This document shows positions 9,337-18,245 of a stretch of 64,000 nt of DNA, piece by piece. The stretch covers positions 81,915 through 145,914 of the forward strand of contig CAYYPK010000016.1 of the NCBI GenBank assembly GCA_964473525.1. The letters are read 5' to 3'. Made by a program: the position numbers and the translations under genes. Under the pieces are notes generated by a model. It made no database searches, was not told the DNA's origin, and was given only the letters and a program-made list of their open reading frames with translations. Numbering within the stretch: position 1 is the first letter of the stretch; each line of letters begins with the position of its first letter. The DNA comes from GCA-2687025 sp964473525 (GTDB lineage: Bacteria > Poribacteria > WGA-4E > GCA-2687025).

Positions 9337-11421
9337 ATGAGTCTTGCGCTTGTTCTTACCGCCGCGTTGGCGGCCGCCACTGCCGACGGAGCGCCGCGCA
9401 CGGAGAACGTCATCGAAGGCATCGAGCCGATGCAGTGGGGCAAGGGTCGCGACAACACGTGGGTGAACGCGTACGCTCTGTCGCTCCAGGGAGCCGGCGA
9501 GGACGCTAGCTACGACACGGTCATGGGTTACTCCGGGGCGGCATTCCGGCTTCACTTCCACCAGCCCGACTGGTGCCCAAGCTCACCCGACGCCACGGTC
9601 GGCTACAGCCACGCTGTCCCGGCGGCGCGCGCGTTTGGCTACGCCGGCGCCGGAACGATGGTGGACACGAAGGACGCCGATGCCGTCGCGGACATGCGGG
9701 CGCGGATCGTCGCGAGCATCGACGCAGGCAAGCCCGTGCGCGCAATCGACCTGGTGCAGATCCCCGACTGGGGCGTCATCGTTGGCTACCGCGACGGCGG
9801 CGAGACGCTTCTGTGCCGCGACTACCACGCGCAAGGCGAGGCGTATGCCGAGGTCGCGAAGTTCCCGTGGATCGTGGAGTTCATCGGCGCCAAGGGACGC
9901 CAACCGTCCGTGCGAGAGAACGTCGTGCGCGCGCTACAGGTCGCGGTCGAGTTGGCGGACACGCCGCGCTTCGGGAAGTACGCCAGTGGCTTCGCCGCCT
10001 TCGACGCTTGGATCGCGGACCTCGGAGACGAAGCACGCTACGAGACCGCCGACGCCGATCTCATGACGCACATGACGCACGTCAACGCGTGGTGCTACGA
10101 CAGCCTGACGGACGCCCGCGCGTCCGCCGTCCGGTTCCTGCGCGCGTCCGCTGAGCTCCTACCGGACGCCGCCGATGACCTCGAGACGATCGCGGCTGAA
10201 TACGACGCTGTATTGTGCGTCCTTCGCGAGGGGCGCAGCGACATCGTGTACCCGTGGTCCCTGAAGGATGGCGCGACCTGGACGCCCGAGATGCGCGCCG
10301 CCGCCGCGTCGCACCTGCGCAAGGCGCAGCAGCGCGAAACCGAAGCGGTCGACACGATCCGCCGCGCGCTCGCTTCGGAGTGGGCAGAACTGCCCATCGA
10401 CTACTCCTCGCTACAGCTCGACGGCAATGGCCACAAGCAAGACTCCTTCTCCCTTGTGATGGTTGAGACGGCTCGCTTGCTCGGTCGTGAAGCCGACTAC
10501 GAGACCATCTGCGCCGTGTCGGGCAACGCCTTCTCGCCACGCGTTGATCTGGGCGAGGACTGCACCGCGTGGTGGCACGTCGAGGGGCGCGACGTTGGGA
10601 TGGAACTCGCGTGCAGGAGACTCGGACTGACGGCCCGCAAGATCGACGCGCCCGAGTTCGACGGCGACTGGGACAGCGAGGATGACGTGAGGCGCTTCCA
10701 CGCGGAGCTCGCGTCGCGGTTCCGCGCGGCGATGTCGGACGGCGAGGTCGTGCTGTCGTACAACGGCTGGGGCGGCCCTCCCGGTGGGTTCGCGCCGTGG
10801 GGTTGGTTCGGGGTCGTCACCGAAGCCAACGAGGACGGAGCCATCCGTGGGGCGTGCCTGAACGGCAGGGACGACAACGTACTGAAGTGGGTGGGCGTCA
10901 ACTGGGCGATCTCACGGGCGGACGTGCGAGACTCAGCAGCTGACAGCGACCTGGCGGCGTTGCGCAACGTCGTCGCCCAGATACGCGGCGTCGGCGATCA
11001 GTACGCCCCGACCGAACGCATCGTGTACGGGCTCGCCGCGCTGGACGCGTGGACGGACAAGATGGAACACGCGCCGTTCTGCGGGCCGTGCTTCGAGTCG
11101 GCTCCCGACAAGGTCTGGACGTGCGCCATCAACAACGGCGAGGCGTGCGTGGGACAGTCGCACGTGGCGGCCGCATATCTGCGCGGTCTTGCCGACGCGT
11201 ACGGGCCCGAGCTCTCAGCAGCAGCCGCCCGGTACGATCGCATCGCGGAACTCCTCTCCCCGGCCGTTACTGGGGAAGACGGGACGCACTACCGCGACTT
11301 CATCGGCGACGTGGACGGCCAGCGGCAGCACGCTGACGTCCTGCGCGAGGTGAAGGCGGAACTCGCCGCCGTGGCGTCCGAGCTTGATACGGCGTTGGCT
11401 CGCGTCGCGTCGGGAATCTGA
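9337..11421 (+). CDS. Secreted protein with two tandem BtrH/C39-like domains
   Basis: 694 residues starting at ATG 9337 (AAGGAGA 6 nt upstream) with a short signal peptide (SLALVLTAALAAATADGA). The protein is an internal duplication. Residues ~20-260 and ~370-620 share the same run of features: a repeated Y(D/E)T(V/I) element leading to SG(A/N)AF, an aromatic/Trp segment, a WGVI or WFGVV strand, then R(E/N)NVV and G(F/L)AA(F/L)DAW near each repeat's end. This resembles BtrH-N/C39-peptidase-like folds, often seen as unannotated proteins in environmental genomes. Catalytic residues cannot be assigned confidently. Function unknown. Confidence 0.7.
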   Translation: MSLALVLTAALAAATADGAPRTENVIEGIEPMQWGKGRDNTWVNAYALSLQGAGEDASYDTVMGYSGAAFRLHFHQPDWCPSSPDATVGYSHAVPAARAFGYAGAGTMVDTKDADAVADMRARIVASIDAGKPVRAIDLVQIPDWGVIVGYRDGGETLLCRDYHAQGEAYAEVAKFPWIVEFIGAKGRQPSVRENVVRALQVAVELADTPRFGKYASGFAAFDAWIADLGDEARYETADADLMTHMTHVNAWCYDSLTDARASAVRFLRASAELLPDAADDLETIAAEYDAVLCVLREGRSDIVYPWSLKDGATWTPEMRAAAASHLRKAQQRETEAVDTIRRALASEWAELPIDYSSLQLDGNGHKQDSFSLVMVETARLLGREADYETICAVSGNAFSPRVDLGEDCTAWWHVEGRDVGMELACRRLGLTARKIDAPEFDGDWDSEDDVRRFHAELASRFRAAMSDGEVVLSYNGWGGPPGGFAPWGWFGVVTEANEDGAIRGACLNGRDDNVLKWVGVNWAISRADVRDSAADSDLAALRNVVAQIRGVGDQYAPTERIVYGLAALDAWTDKMEHAPFCGPCFESAPDKVWTCAINNGEACVGQSHVAAAYLRGLADAYGPELSAAAARYDRIAELLSPAVTGEDGTHYRDFIGDVDGQRQHADVLREVKAELAAVASELDTALARVASGI

Positions 11422-11597
11422 TTCCAGGGCGCGGTATGTCGGCCTTGGGGTGGACAACGTCAGGCCGCCATGTCATCATTGCTCCGAACGCCTGTATGGC
11501 CGCATTGCGCGCGCTGGCAGGCTGTTTGAGCGGCGAACGAGGCGGTCGCGCGACCCTCGACCGGGTCTCGTGCAGCGCGTCGGTTCCGCCGCGACCG

Positions 11598-11628
11598 TTG
11601 ACGGGCGCCGCTCTGCCGCGCCTAACGC
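11598..11628 (+). promoter_or_regulatory. Weak promoter candidate for rpsU
   Basis: TTGACG (11598-11603) followed after 19 nt by TAACGC (11623-11628), about 34 bp before the rpsU start. The spacing is longer than ideal and the -10 is poor, so this is only a candidate. Confidence 0.3.
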
Positions 11629-11661
11629 TGTGTCTGCTACGTACCTCGGAAGGGGTAGTCT

Positions 11662-11871
11662 GTGCCGCGAGTATACGTGCACGATGACGAATCGATTGAC
11701 CGGGCTCTCAAGCGCTTCAAGAAGGCGTGCGAGCGCGAGGGGCTCCGACGCGAGACCCGTCGCCGTCGAGCCTACGAGAAGCCGAGCGAAGCGCGTCGCC
11801 GCAAGGCCCGCCAGCGCATTCGGCAGTTGGCCCGCGTACGCCGGAAGCTGAAGGAACAGGGCAAGCTTTAG
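11662..11871 (+). CDS. rpsU: 30S ribosomal protein S21
   Basis: 69 residues, strongly basic, with the S21 signature at the N-terminus (VYVHDDESIDRALKRFKKAC), followed by EREGLRRETRRRRAYEKPS and an Arg/Lys-rich tail. S21 binds the small subunit near the mRNA anti-Shine-Dalgarno region. The start is GTG at 11662 with AAGGGG about 7 nt upstream. The gene stands alone here, without the dnaG/rpoD neighbours seen in enterobacteria, and a strong hairpin terminator lies 104 bp downstream. This is the only core informational gene in the window. Confidence 0.95.
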   Translation: MPRVYVHDDESIDRALKRFKKACEREGLRRETRRRRAYEKPSEARRRKARQRIRQLARVRRKLKEQGKL

Positions 11872-11974
11872 GAGCTCCCACGCGTTCTCGGCTGACGCCG
11901 AACGTCGACGCTACGCGGTCGCGTCCTGACTGCTGACCACTGGCGTACGGCCTCGCCGTAGCATAGACCTGTGT

Positions 11975-12009
11975 AGCCACTCCCCGCGCCAGTGGATGGG
12001 GGAGTGGCT
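11975..12009. terminator. Intrinsic terminator-like hairpin between convergent genes
   Basis: AGCCACTCCCC (11975-11985) pairs with GGGGAGTGGCT (11999-12009), an 11-bp perfect stem with a 13-nt loop, followed by a short T run (CTTTG). It lies between rpsU (plus) and the acetyltransferase (minus) and could end transcription from either side. Confidence 0.7.
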
Positions 12010-12193
12010 TTGTCGTGCCCCGGCGCTTGGTTGTTCGCGGCACCAGCGCCCATTCACACGCCGTGCCATGCATCAACCTAACAGCGGAGTACCTGCTAGC
12101 CGCCGGAGCCGGGCTCGCCGATCCCTCAGCGAGAGGCACTCCGCCCTCGCCCGGCGGCCCTGTCCTCGCGTCCTGCGAGCTACGCCCACTGCG

Positions 12194-12748
12194 TCAGAGG
12201 GACCCGATGCGCTTGGCGAGGAAGATGTCCGGCTGGCCAAAGCCGTTGGCGTCCGGCAGCATGCCGACGACCGCATAGCCGCACTTCTCGTAGAACTCGT
12301 ACGGGTGGCCCCGCAGGTTTCGCAGTTCGGCGAGATGCTGCAGCGGGTCCGGGTACAGGTCCACGCCGCCGAGAGACGTCTGGTTCGTGTGATCGTCTGA
12401 TCCGAGGTAGACGGTCATGCCGCCGCGGAGCCGCGCCTGCTCCTCGAAGTCAGCCACCAGCGCGCGACCCACGCCGCGACGCCTGTTGTCCACATGCACC
12501 ACCAGCGGGTGAAGTTCCCAGACGTGGCCGTCGTAGTCCGGGATGCCGCCGACCCACCCGACGACCTGCGAGCCGTCCAACGCGACGCGGCTGATGCGTT
12601 TGGGATCAAGTGACTCGCGCACTTCGGCGAGCGCGTCTTCGGGGTCGGCCCAGCAGTCGGGTATGTGTTGGAAGCCCTCGCGCAGTACCTCGGCCGTCTG
12701 AGCGATGGTGGTCGGCTCGTCGTCGCGTAAGTCGCGAATCTCCAACAC
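12194..12748 (-). CDS. GNAT acetyltransferase of the AAC(6')-Ii-like type
   Basis: 184 residues. The acetyl-CoA site is clear: VWELHPLVVHVDNRRRGVGR then ALVADFEEQARLRGGMTVYLG. The following order (YLGSDDHTNQTSLGGVDLY, then LRNLRGHPYEFYEKCGY, then VVGMLPDANGFGQPDIFLAK) closely follows the AAC(6')-Ii/Iih group of aminoglycoside 6'-N-acetyltransferases. In environmental bacteria such proteins may act on other amines, so resistance should not be assumed. GTG at 12748 has GAGGGG 5-6 nt upstream and is preferred over GTG at 12754. Confidence 0.8.
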   Translation of the reverse strand: MLEIRDLRDDEPTTIAQTAEVLREGFQHIPDCWADPEDALAEVRESLDPKRISRVALDGSQVVGWVGGIPDYDGHVWELHPLVVHVDNRRRGVGRALVADFEEQARLRGGMTVYLGSDDHTNQTSLGGVDLYPDPLQHLAELRNLRGHPYEFYEKCGYAVVGMLPDANGFGQPDIFLAKRIGSL

Positions 12749-12776
12749 GCGCACCCCTCGGCGTGGGCGTGAGAAA

Positions 12777-12800
12777 GGCGCCCGGGGATCCCCGAGCGCC
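12777..12800 (-). terminator. Terminator of the LamG gene
   Basis: A near-perfect palindrome of 24 nt; on the minus strand GGCGCTCGGGG pairs with CCCCGGGCGCC around a 2-nt centre, followed by TTTCTC. It lies 58 bp beyond the LamG stop codon and just upstream of the acetyltransferase. Confidence 0.7.
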
Positions 12801-12857
12801 TTAGGAACTCACCTGGTTCGCTCCGCCGACGGGTCGCGCTGACGGAGCGGGCACGGT

Positions 12858-13631
12858 CTAGCGGGTCTTCAGCGACCCCCATGCGGTCGCAAGCTTGCCC
12901 TGCGGCTCGACCGGGGTCGGAGCCATGAGGCTGCCGATTTCATCCGCGGCGAGAGCGCGATTATAGATCATGACCTCGTCGATGGTTTGCGCGGCCTTGC
13001 GGTCGCCGCAGCAGCCGCGACTGTCGCGGCCGATGACGACATCGACATCCGACGTCGCCAACGGGCCAGCCTGGTCGAATCTGCCCGCCTCTATGCCATC
13101 GATGTAGGTCACGACGGCGGAGCCGTCGTACGTGCCAGCGATGTGGTGCCACTCGCCCAGGGGGACGACCGCACTGCTCGTGGTCTGCCACGCAACGAAC
13201 CCAGGAGTCCACAGCAGGGGCTCCCAGTCGATCGAACCATCTTCGCCACGCCAGTTGCTGGTGTGGATCATCCACGTGTCAGCCTTGGTGATAAGCGAGT
13301 TGTGGCTGTCGGGCATGGTCTCGACGAGCGCCCACGCGGCGAGCGTGATTTCGCTCTCCGGGTTCAGCGACGCGCTGTTCGCCACGACGACCATGTTGTC
13401 GCCAGCGTCATCGCTGACGGAGATCCCGCCATCGTTCTGGCCGGCCACCCACGAGACGTTCCCCACCAACGTGCCGTCGTTGCCCGAGCCCGACGAATCG
13501 CTCGCCGTCGTTCCAGACCCCTCATTGAACTGGAGCCACAGGACGAGTCCTGTCGAGTCCGAGACGTCCGCCGCAGCGCCGCCCGCGATGAACGCCAGCG
13601 CTATCAGCACCGAAATTCGGCGTGCCCACAT
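12858..13631 (-). CDS. Exported LamG-domain protein with conserved C-terminal tail
   Basis: 257 residues. ATG at 13631 (AAAGG upstream) begins a signal peptide (RRISVLIALAFIAGGAAA). One LamG/concanavalin-like domain follows: GLVLWLQFNEGSGTTASDSS, then GEWHHIAGTYDG, then TIDEVMIYNRALAADEI. The chain ends in GKLATAWGSLKTR, nearly the same tail as the LamG proteins at 30508-31278 and 58537-59286. LamG domains bind carbohydrate or other surface ligands, and the protein is probably extracellular or surface attached. A hairpin terminator follows. Ligand unknown. Confidence 0.85.
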   Translation of the reverse strand: MWARRISVLIALAFIAGGAAADVSDSTGLVLWLQFNEGSGTTASDSSGSGNDGTLVGNVSWVAGQNDGGISVSDDAGDNMVVVANSASLNPESEITLAAWALVETMPDSHNSLITKADTWMIHTSNWRGEDGSIDWEPLLWTPGFVAWQTTSSAVVPLGEWHHIAGTYDGSAVVTYIDGIEAGRFDQAGPLATSDVDVVIGRDSRGCCGDRKAAQTIDEVMIYNRALAADEIGSLMAPTPVEPQGKLATAWGSLKTR

Positions 13632-14022
13632 AAGGCATACCTTTCTTGTTGGACCTGTTACCCACGAGGTACGACGCGCTCCGACGCGCGCGTCGGAAGC
13701 CGAACGCATCTCCCACGACTGGAACCGTGGTTCCTCCTTCGCCGAGCCACGCGATGCGTGGCCACCAACTGGTAACACACACACGCCGCGGGAACAACCC
13801 ATGGGCCGGGGTCAACGACGTGGGGCGATCGTAGGAGGGCAAGCTGGTGTGCGATCCTGTGCCCAACTCCACGCAGGGGCCGCCATTGCGGCTTCCGCGG
13901 AGCGAGCGCTGCGTCAGGGTCTCGCGCGGCAGGTCGCCCGCCCGCCGGTGGCCGAGGGAGACATGACGCCCCTCGCGGTCTGCCGCCGGCCGCCGGGGCT
14001 CGCCCGCTATGGGCGCCGCAGG
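13632..14022. other. Intergenic region, no gene recognised
   Basis: About 390 bp upstream of the LamG gene and downstream of the membrane-anchored protein, both on the minus strand. It must hold the LamG promoter, but I see no convincing hexamers, RNA or repeat. Open frames across it lack protein-like features. Confidence 0.45.
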
Positions 14023-14715
14023 CTACGGACGGTCGACCCGCACGTCAACGTCGGGCGCCGCGCCGTCGTCTCCGCCCGCCGCGCGTACCTCGACGGTCCC
14101 AAGAGGTCGCTCGTTCGGGAGCGTGCCGCCCGCTGCCTCTCGGAGGCGCTCCGAGTCGATCCTCACCATCTGCCTCCCGTCCGCCTCGGTGCGAACGAAG
14201 GCGTCTGGCGCCAGCTCCTGAAGCCTGGTGTCGAGCGCCAGCAGCTTGTCAATGTACGGCTGGATGTGATCCATGCTAGAATCGTGTTCCGCTGCCGCGG
14301 CTAGCTCCTCCATCGCGCGCTCCTTCAGCGGCAATACGCGTACCAGTTCATCGTAGACTTGCTGTTCCTTCGCGGTGCGTCCGCTCGACGGCGGCAGGTC
14401 GGCCGGCACGCTGGCGGCAGTTGATCCAGGCGCCGCGCCCGGCGCGCGCGTAACCTGCTCCGCGACCTCGTCCATGGAGCCGGATCGCGCCGGCTCGGGC
14501 GCCGCAGGAGCATCGGTCGACAGGCGACCCGGGGCGGCTTCGACAGGGGTGGGTTGTGCTGCGGCTCGAGGGGCCGCCCTGCGCGGCGACGCAAGAGCAT
14601 CCGCGCCGCCGGCTCGTGATGGCGGCACGCTACGCCCCGACCACCACATGGCGCCCCCGAGGACCGTCGCCGCCACACCGAGAACCACTAGCGCACGCTC
14701 CACTGGCCCGTTCAT
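14023..14715 (-). CDS. Membrane-anchored protein of unknown function
   Basis: 230 residues. ATG at 14715 has a strong GGAGGAGGG ribosome site. Layout: one N-terminal membrane helix (VERALVVLGVAATVLGGAMWW), a long Ala/Pro-rich linker to about residue 115, then a charged helical segment (TAKEQQVYDELVRVLPLKER) and a small C-terminal part. No family recognised. The plan (anchor, low-complexity linker, small helical domain) is the same as in the protein at 18674-19531, but I see no clear sequence similarity. Confidence 0.7.
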   Translation of the reverse strand: MNGPVERALVVLGVAATVLGGAMWWSGRSVPPSRAGGADALASPRRAAPRAAAQPTPVEAAPGRLSTDAPAAPEPARSGSMDEVAEQVTRAPGAAPGSTAASVPADLPPSSGRTAKEQQVYDELVRVLPLKERAMEELAAAAEHDSSMDHIQPYIDKLLALDTRLQELAPDAFVRTEADGRQMVRIDSERLREAAGGTLPNERPLGTVEVRAAGGDDGAAPDVDVRVDRP

Positions 14716-14898
14716 CCGCGCCCTCCTCCCGCCCGTATTCCCGCACGCATTGTCGGCGTGGGCAAGACCGCGGCTGCGGCTGGCCGCGCCTCCAGACCGG
14801 CACATCCGGCCGATTCCAGGTCTTGACAGCGTTCCGAGGCGGCCTTTACAACTAGCGTGGAGGCATTGGCCCGCCAGGGCCGCAGGGGAGGCAGACTT

Positions 14899-16734
14899 AT
14901 GAGCACGAATATCCACTACGATGCGCCCGACTCGCTATTCAGCCTGACGGACACGGAGGACGTCATCGACGCCGACGACCTCGTCTTCCACCCACTGTGC
15001 CCAGCCGCCGACTTCGAGGAGGGCGAGGGCAAGCCGTTCCACATCGACGGCACGCATCTGGCGGTGTTCCACGAAGACGGCAAGTTCCACGCCGTGGACA
15101 ACCGGTGTCCGCACATGGGCTACCCGATGTCGGAAGGCAGCGTGCGTGACGGCGTGCTCATCTGCCACTGGCACCACTGGGAATTCGACCTGAAGACCGG
15201 CGGCTGCTTCCTAGCGTTCGGCGATGACCTCAAGGCGTTCCCGACGGAGCTCCGCGACGATGGCGTCGTGTACGTCGGCCTCTCCGCTGGCGAGCAGGAA
15301 GCGGCGCGCCTGCGAGTGATCGAGCGCGGCAAACGGCAGCTCGTGCAGGGACTCAAGGACCGTAGCCCCTTCCTCATTGCGAAGGCCGTCGCCGCGTTGC
15401 AGGACGCGGGAGCGCCCGCGCGCGAGATCATCCACCAGGGTCTGTATTACGGGTCCAACAAGACGAGCGACGGGTGGTCCTCAGGTGTCGCGATCCTCGC
15501 TATCGCCGCGAACATGTGGGACGACGTGGACAGCGCGGATCACAACCTGTTCCTCGTGCACGGCCTCACGCAGACGGCTCGACGCACGACGGGGGCGTCC
15601 CGTCGCCCGCGGACGGCGTTCCCCAAGACGGCGGACGACCACAGCCCGGACCAGCTGGAGCGCTGGTTCCGCTACTTCGTCGAGAAGCGCGACACGGGAG
15701 CGGCGGAGCGCGTCCTGCTGACGATACACGACCGGGGCTACGACAAGTCGGACATCGCGCGGCTCATCTTCACGACGGCGACGGACTACTACTTCACCGG
15801 ATCCGGCCACGCCCTCGACTTCGCCAACAAGACGTTCGAGGCGCTCGACTACGTCGAGTGGAGCGGCGCGGGCGAGATGCTGCGACCCATCGTCGTGGAC
15901 CTCGTGGGCCGCACGCGCCACGAGGAGACCTCGCGCTGGGCGGACACCGTGCCGGTGCTGGACGGCATCTTCGCGAACCTCGACGAGATATGGGATGAGA
16001 ACCAGGCAAACAGCGCCGAACTCGACATCGCGGAGTTCGCCCAGACGTTCCTGCTGGACGACTACCAGGAGTTGTGCCGCGAGGTCGAGCAGAAGCTGCG
16101 CGCGGGCGTCAAGCCGACGGACATCTGCCGGGCGATGGCGTACGCCGGAGCGATCCGCACGGCGCGTTTCCATCTCAAGAACGAGGGCGACTGGCACGAC
16201 GTCGCGAACATCTACTCGTACGCGCACGCGCTGTACCGCGCCTTCCACTACGCTGACTGCAAGGAGCTGTTGCGCGGTCTGTTCCACGGCGCGGTGTACA
16301 TGACCATGCTGCGCTGGCTCAACATGCCCTCCGCGCGCGTGCCTCGGCCGGGACAGCGCCTGGAGCAGCAGTTCGACTCGCCGCAAGCGATGCTCGAACA
16401 GTTGCAGGAGTTCGCCGACTTCCAGAAGGTGTTCGAGGCGGAGTTGCTCGTGAGCCAATACCTGGAGGAAGGCCACGACGTGACGGCGCTCAAGCACGCC
16501 CTGGCGCACATCACACTGCGCGAGGACGCTGAGCTCCACATGTTCCAGGTGTTGGAGGTCGCCTACCGACACTACGACCTCACGGACGACGCGGAAGAGC
16601 AGCGTCTGCACATGCTCGCCGCGACGCGGTACATCACCGCTCAGAAGGTGATGAAGAACATCCTGTGGTCGACGGAAAACGCGGAACGTCTACAGCGGGG
16701 CGACCTCCTGAGCGACCGCGACGACGATGATTGA
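14899..16734 (+). CDS. Rieske [2Fe-2S] protein with a ~470-residue C-terminal helical extension
   Basis: 611 residues. An N-terminal Rieske domain (residues ~28-130) carries both cluster motifs, C70-P-H72 in NRCPHMG and C89-x-x-H92 in ICHWHHW, which ligate a 2Fe-2S cluster. It is followed by a long, mostly helical region rich in His and Asp (for example DVANIYSYAHALYRAFHYAD, residues ~433-452) that I cannot assign; it is not the ring-hydroxylase catalytic domain. A resemblance to questin-oxidase-like helical proteins is possible but unproved. ATG at 14899 has GGGGAGG about 9 nt upstream. Probably a cytoplasmic oxidoreductase. Confidence 0.75.
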   Translation: MSTNIHYDAPDSLFSLTDTEDVIDADDLVFHPLCPAADFEEGEGKPFHIDGTHLAVFHEDGKFHAVDNRCPHMGYPMSEGSVRDGVLICHWHHWEFDLKTGGCFLAFGDDLKAFPTELRDDGVVYVGLSAGEQEAARLRVIERGKRQLVQGLKDRSPFLIAKAVAALQDAGAPAREIIHQGLYYGSNKTSDGWSSGVAILAIAANMWDDVDSADHNLFLVHGLTQTARRTTGASRRPRTAFPKTADDHSPDQLERWFRYFVEKRDTGAAERVLLTIHDRGYDKSDIARLIFTTATDYYFTGSGHALDFANKTFEALDYVEWSGAGEMLRPIVVDLVGRTRHEETSRWADTVPVLDGIFANLDEIWDENQANSAELDIAEFAQTFLLDDYQELCREVEQKLRAGVKPTDICRAMAYAGAIRTARFHLKNEGDWHDVANIYSYAHALYRAFHYADCKELLRGLFHGAVYMTMLRWLNMPSARVPRPGQRLEQQFDSPQAMLEQLQEFADFQKVFEAELLVSQYLEEGHDVTALKHALAHITLREDAELHMFQVLEVAYRHYDLTDDAEEQRLHMLAATRYITAQKVMKNILWSTENAERLQRGDLLSDRDDDD

Positions 16735-16862
16735 TCCCACGGGCGCCCCGGTGTTTGCCGAGGGGAGCCGTTCCTGCTAGCCTCGGTGACGCCATCGTGA
16801 AACGGCGCGGAGGGACCGGTTCGCCGAACGACCCGGTACAGCGCTCACAAGGAGAACTGCAC

Positions 16863-17399
16863 GTGAAGAGAACGAAGAAGCTCTTGTACATAGCCATCGG
16901 CGGAGCCGGCGTGCTGGCGCTACAGCTCGCGTTCCATCTGTCAGGGCCGAACGCCTTCGCCTCGAGCCACGAGGAACACCCAACCGAGCATCCGACCGCC
17001 GCCGAGCACGGTCAGAGCCACATCGTCGTGGCGCCGTTCGCCGAGGGGAAGGCCGAGGCGTGGCAGGCGTTCGTGCGGGAGTGGGCCGAGGACGCCGAAG
17101 GCGTGATCGACTTCAACAAGCGGCATGGACTCACTCGCCAGGCTGGCTGGCTTGCCCATACACCGGCTGGCCCCGTCGCGGTGATCCTGCACGAGGGTCC
17201 CGGATCCGAGACGCTCATGCAGAGCATGACGACGTCTGACAATGAGTACGATGTGAAGATGGTCGCGCAGTTGTCCGAGTTGCACGGTATGGACTTCAAC
17301 GCGCCGCCTCCCGGCCCAGCGCCAGCCATCCAGTTCGACACGAGCCAGGAAGGCGCCTGGGTACCCGGTTCCGAGCACCCGACGGAACACCCAGAATAG
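16863..17399 (+). CDS. Exported DUF6176/ABM-like protein with EHPTEHP motifs
   Basis: 178 residues. GTG at 16863 has AAGGAG 9 nt upstream. A signal peptide or anchor (KKLLYIAIGGAGVLALQLAF) is followed by EEHPTEHPTAAEH, a compact domain of ~100 residues and a C-terminal copy GSEHPTEHPE. The domain pattern (EGKAEAWQAFVREWAED, then GLTRQAGWLAHTPAGPVAVI, then VAQLSELHGMDF) fits the DUF6176 branch of the antibiotic-biosynthesis-monooxygenase-like ferredoxin fold, here exported. The His-rich repeats could bind metal (inference). It follows the Rieske gene by 129 bp. Confidence 0.65.
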   Translation: MKRTKKLLYIAIGGAGVLALQLAFHLSGPNAFASSHEEHPTEHPTAAEHGQSHIVVAPFAEGKAEAWQAFVREWAEDAEGVIDFNKRHGLTRQAGWLAHTPAGPVAVILHEGPGSETLMQSMTTSDNEYDVKMVAQLSELHGMDFNAPPPGPAPAIQFDTSQEGAWVPGSEHPTEHPE

Positions 17400-17414
17400 A
17401 GCACGCAGACAGCT

Positions 17415-17441
17415 GAGCCGCCGGCATCCCGCTGGCGGCTC
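17415..17441 (+). terminator. GC-rich hairpin after the EHP-repeat protein
   Basis: GAGCCGCC (17415-17422) pairs with GGCGGCTC (17434-17441). It lies 15 bp beyond the stop codon but no T run follows, so it may be a weak or factor-dependent terminator. Confidence 0.45.
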
Positions 17442-17546
17442 GCCGCCTGCACTGCCGACAGGGCTGGCAGAGGCGGCGCCCCAACCGTCCGGCGTTCCGG
17501 CGCTTCCTCGCGCGCCCTGGCGCCCTCACGTAGAGCAGTCGACCCA

Positions 17547-18185
17547 ATGCGCGCTCAGGATCTCACGATCGGTGACGCCGACATCACGATACGCCCCATG
17601 GGCCTCGACTACATCATGGCGAGCGCGGAGCCCGAGGGAGTCACCGTACAGCTCGCCTGCCGCGAGTGCGCGGACATCTGGCCGAACCCGATCTACGTCG
17701 AGTATTACACGCAGCTCACGAGGGCGTACGGCGCGGCGGCCATCCTGGCGTGGCAGAACAAGGCCGTTGTGGGTGTCCTCCCCTTCAGACCGCTGGAGTC
17801 GGCGCCGCAGCACCTGCCCCACTGTTTCAACTACGTCGCCAAGGAGCCGGGCGACCCGAACCTGTCCGACGTTCAGGAATCCCCGCCGACACCCTTCGAC
17901 GAGCTCGAGTCCAGGACGCTGGTCGTCCAGTGCGCGAGCGTAAGACCCGACATGCGTCGGACGGGCCTGGGCACGGCGATGGCGAGGTACCTCGTCGACT
18001 GGGCCAGGCGGAACCGATGGGACCGCATCCAGGGCTCGGCGTTCGTCGAAGGCGACTGGGGGTGGCTTCCAGGCGTCCGGTTTTGGGAGAACGCAGGCTT
18101 CGTACGCGGCACGGAGGACGAGTCCACCCTGGAGTATGGGCCTAGCTGCGGCTTCCACTACGATATCAGCGCGACGACCTACTGA
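17547..18185 (+). CDS. GNAT-family N-acetyltransferase
   Basis: 212 residues. The acetyl-CoA-binding segment is LVVQCASVRPDMRRTGLGTA followed by MARYLVDWARRNRWDRIQGS, and the C-terminal RFWENAGFVRG is the usual late GNAT strand. An N-terminal ~110-residue part contains many cysteines and histidines (ACRECADIWP, HLPHCFNYV). Acceptor unknown. ATG at 17547; no strong ribosome site is seen. Convergent with the small lipoprotein gene. Confidence 0.75.
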   Translation: MRAQDLTIGDADITIRPMGLDYIMASAEPEGVTVQLACRECADIWPNPIYVEYYTQLTRAYGAAAILAWQNKAVVGVLPFRPLESAPQHLPHCFNYVAKEPGDPNLSDVQESPPTPFDELESRTLVVQCASVRPDMRRTGLGTAMARYLVDWARRNRWDRIQGSAFVEGDWGWLPGVRFWENAGFVRGTEDESTLEYGPSCGFHYDISATTY

Positions 18186-18245
18186 TCGACCACAGGGGTC
18201 GCGTTGGATCCAACGTCGAGCATGGAGTGGATCAACTAGAGGGAA

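Noticed and set aside
13132..14304. 390-codon plus-strand frame
   Set aside because: It covers the LamG and membrane-anchored genes in antisense and has no start signal or family features.
15481..16611. 376-codon minus-strand frame over the Rieske gene
   Set aside because: Antisense shadow; the plus frame has both Rieske motifs.
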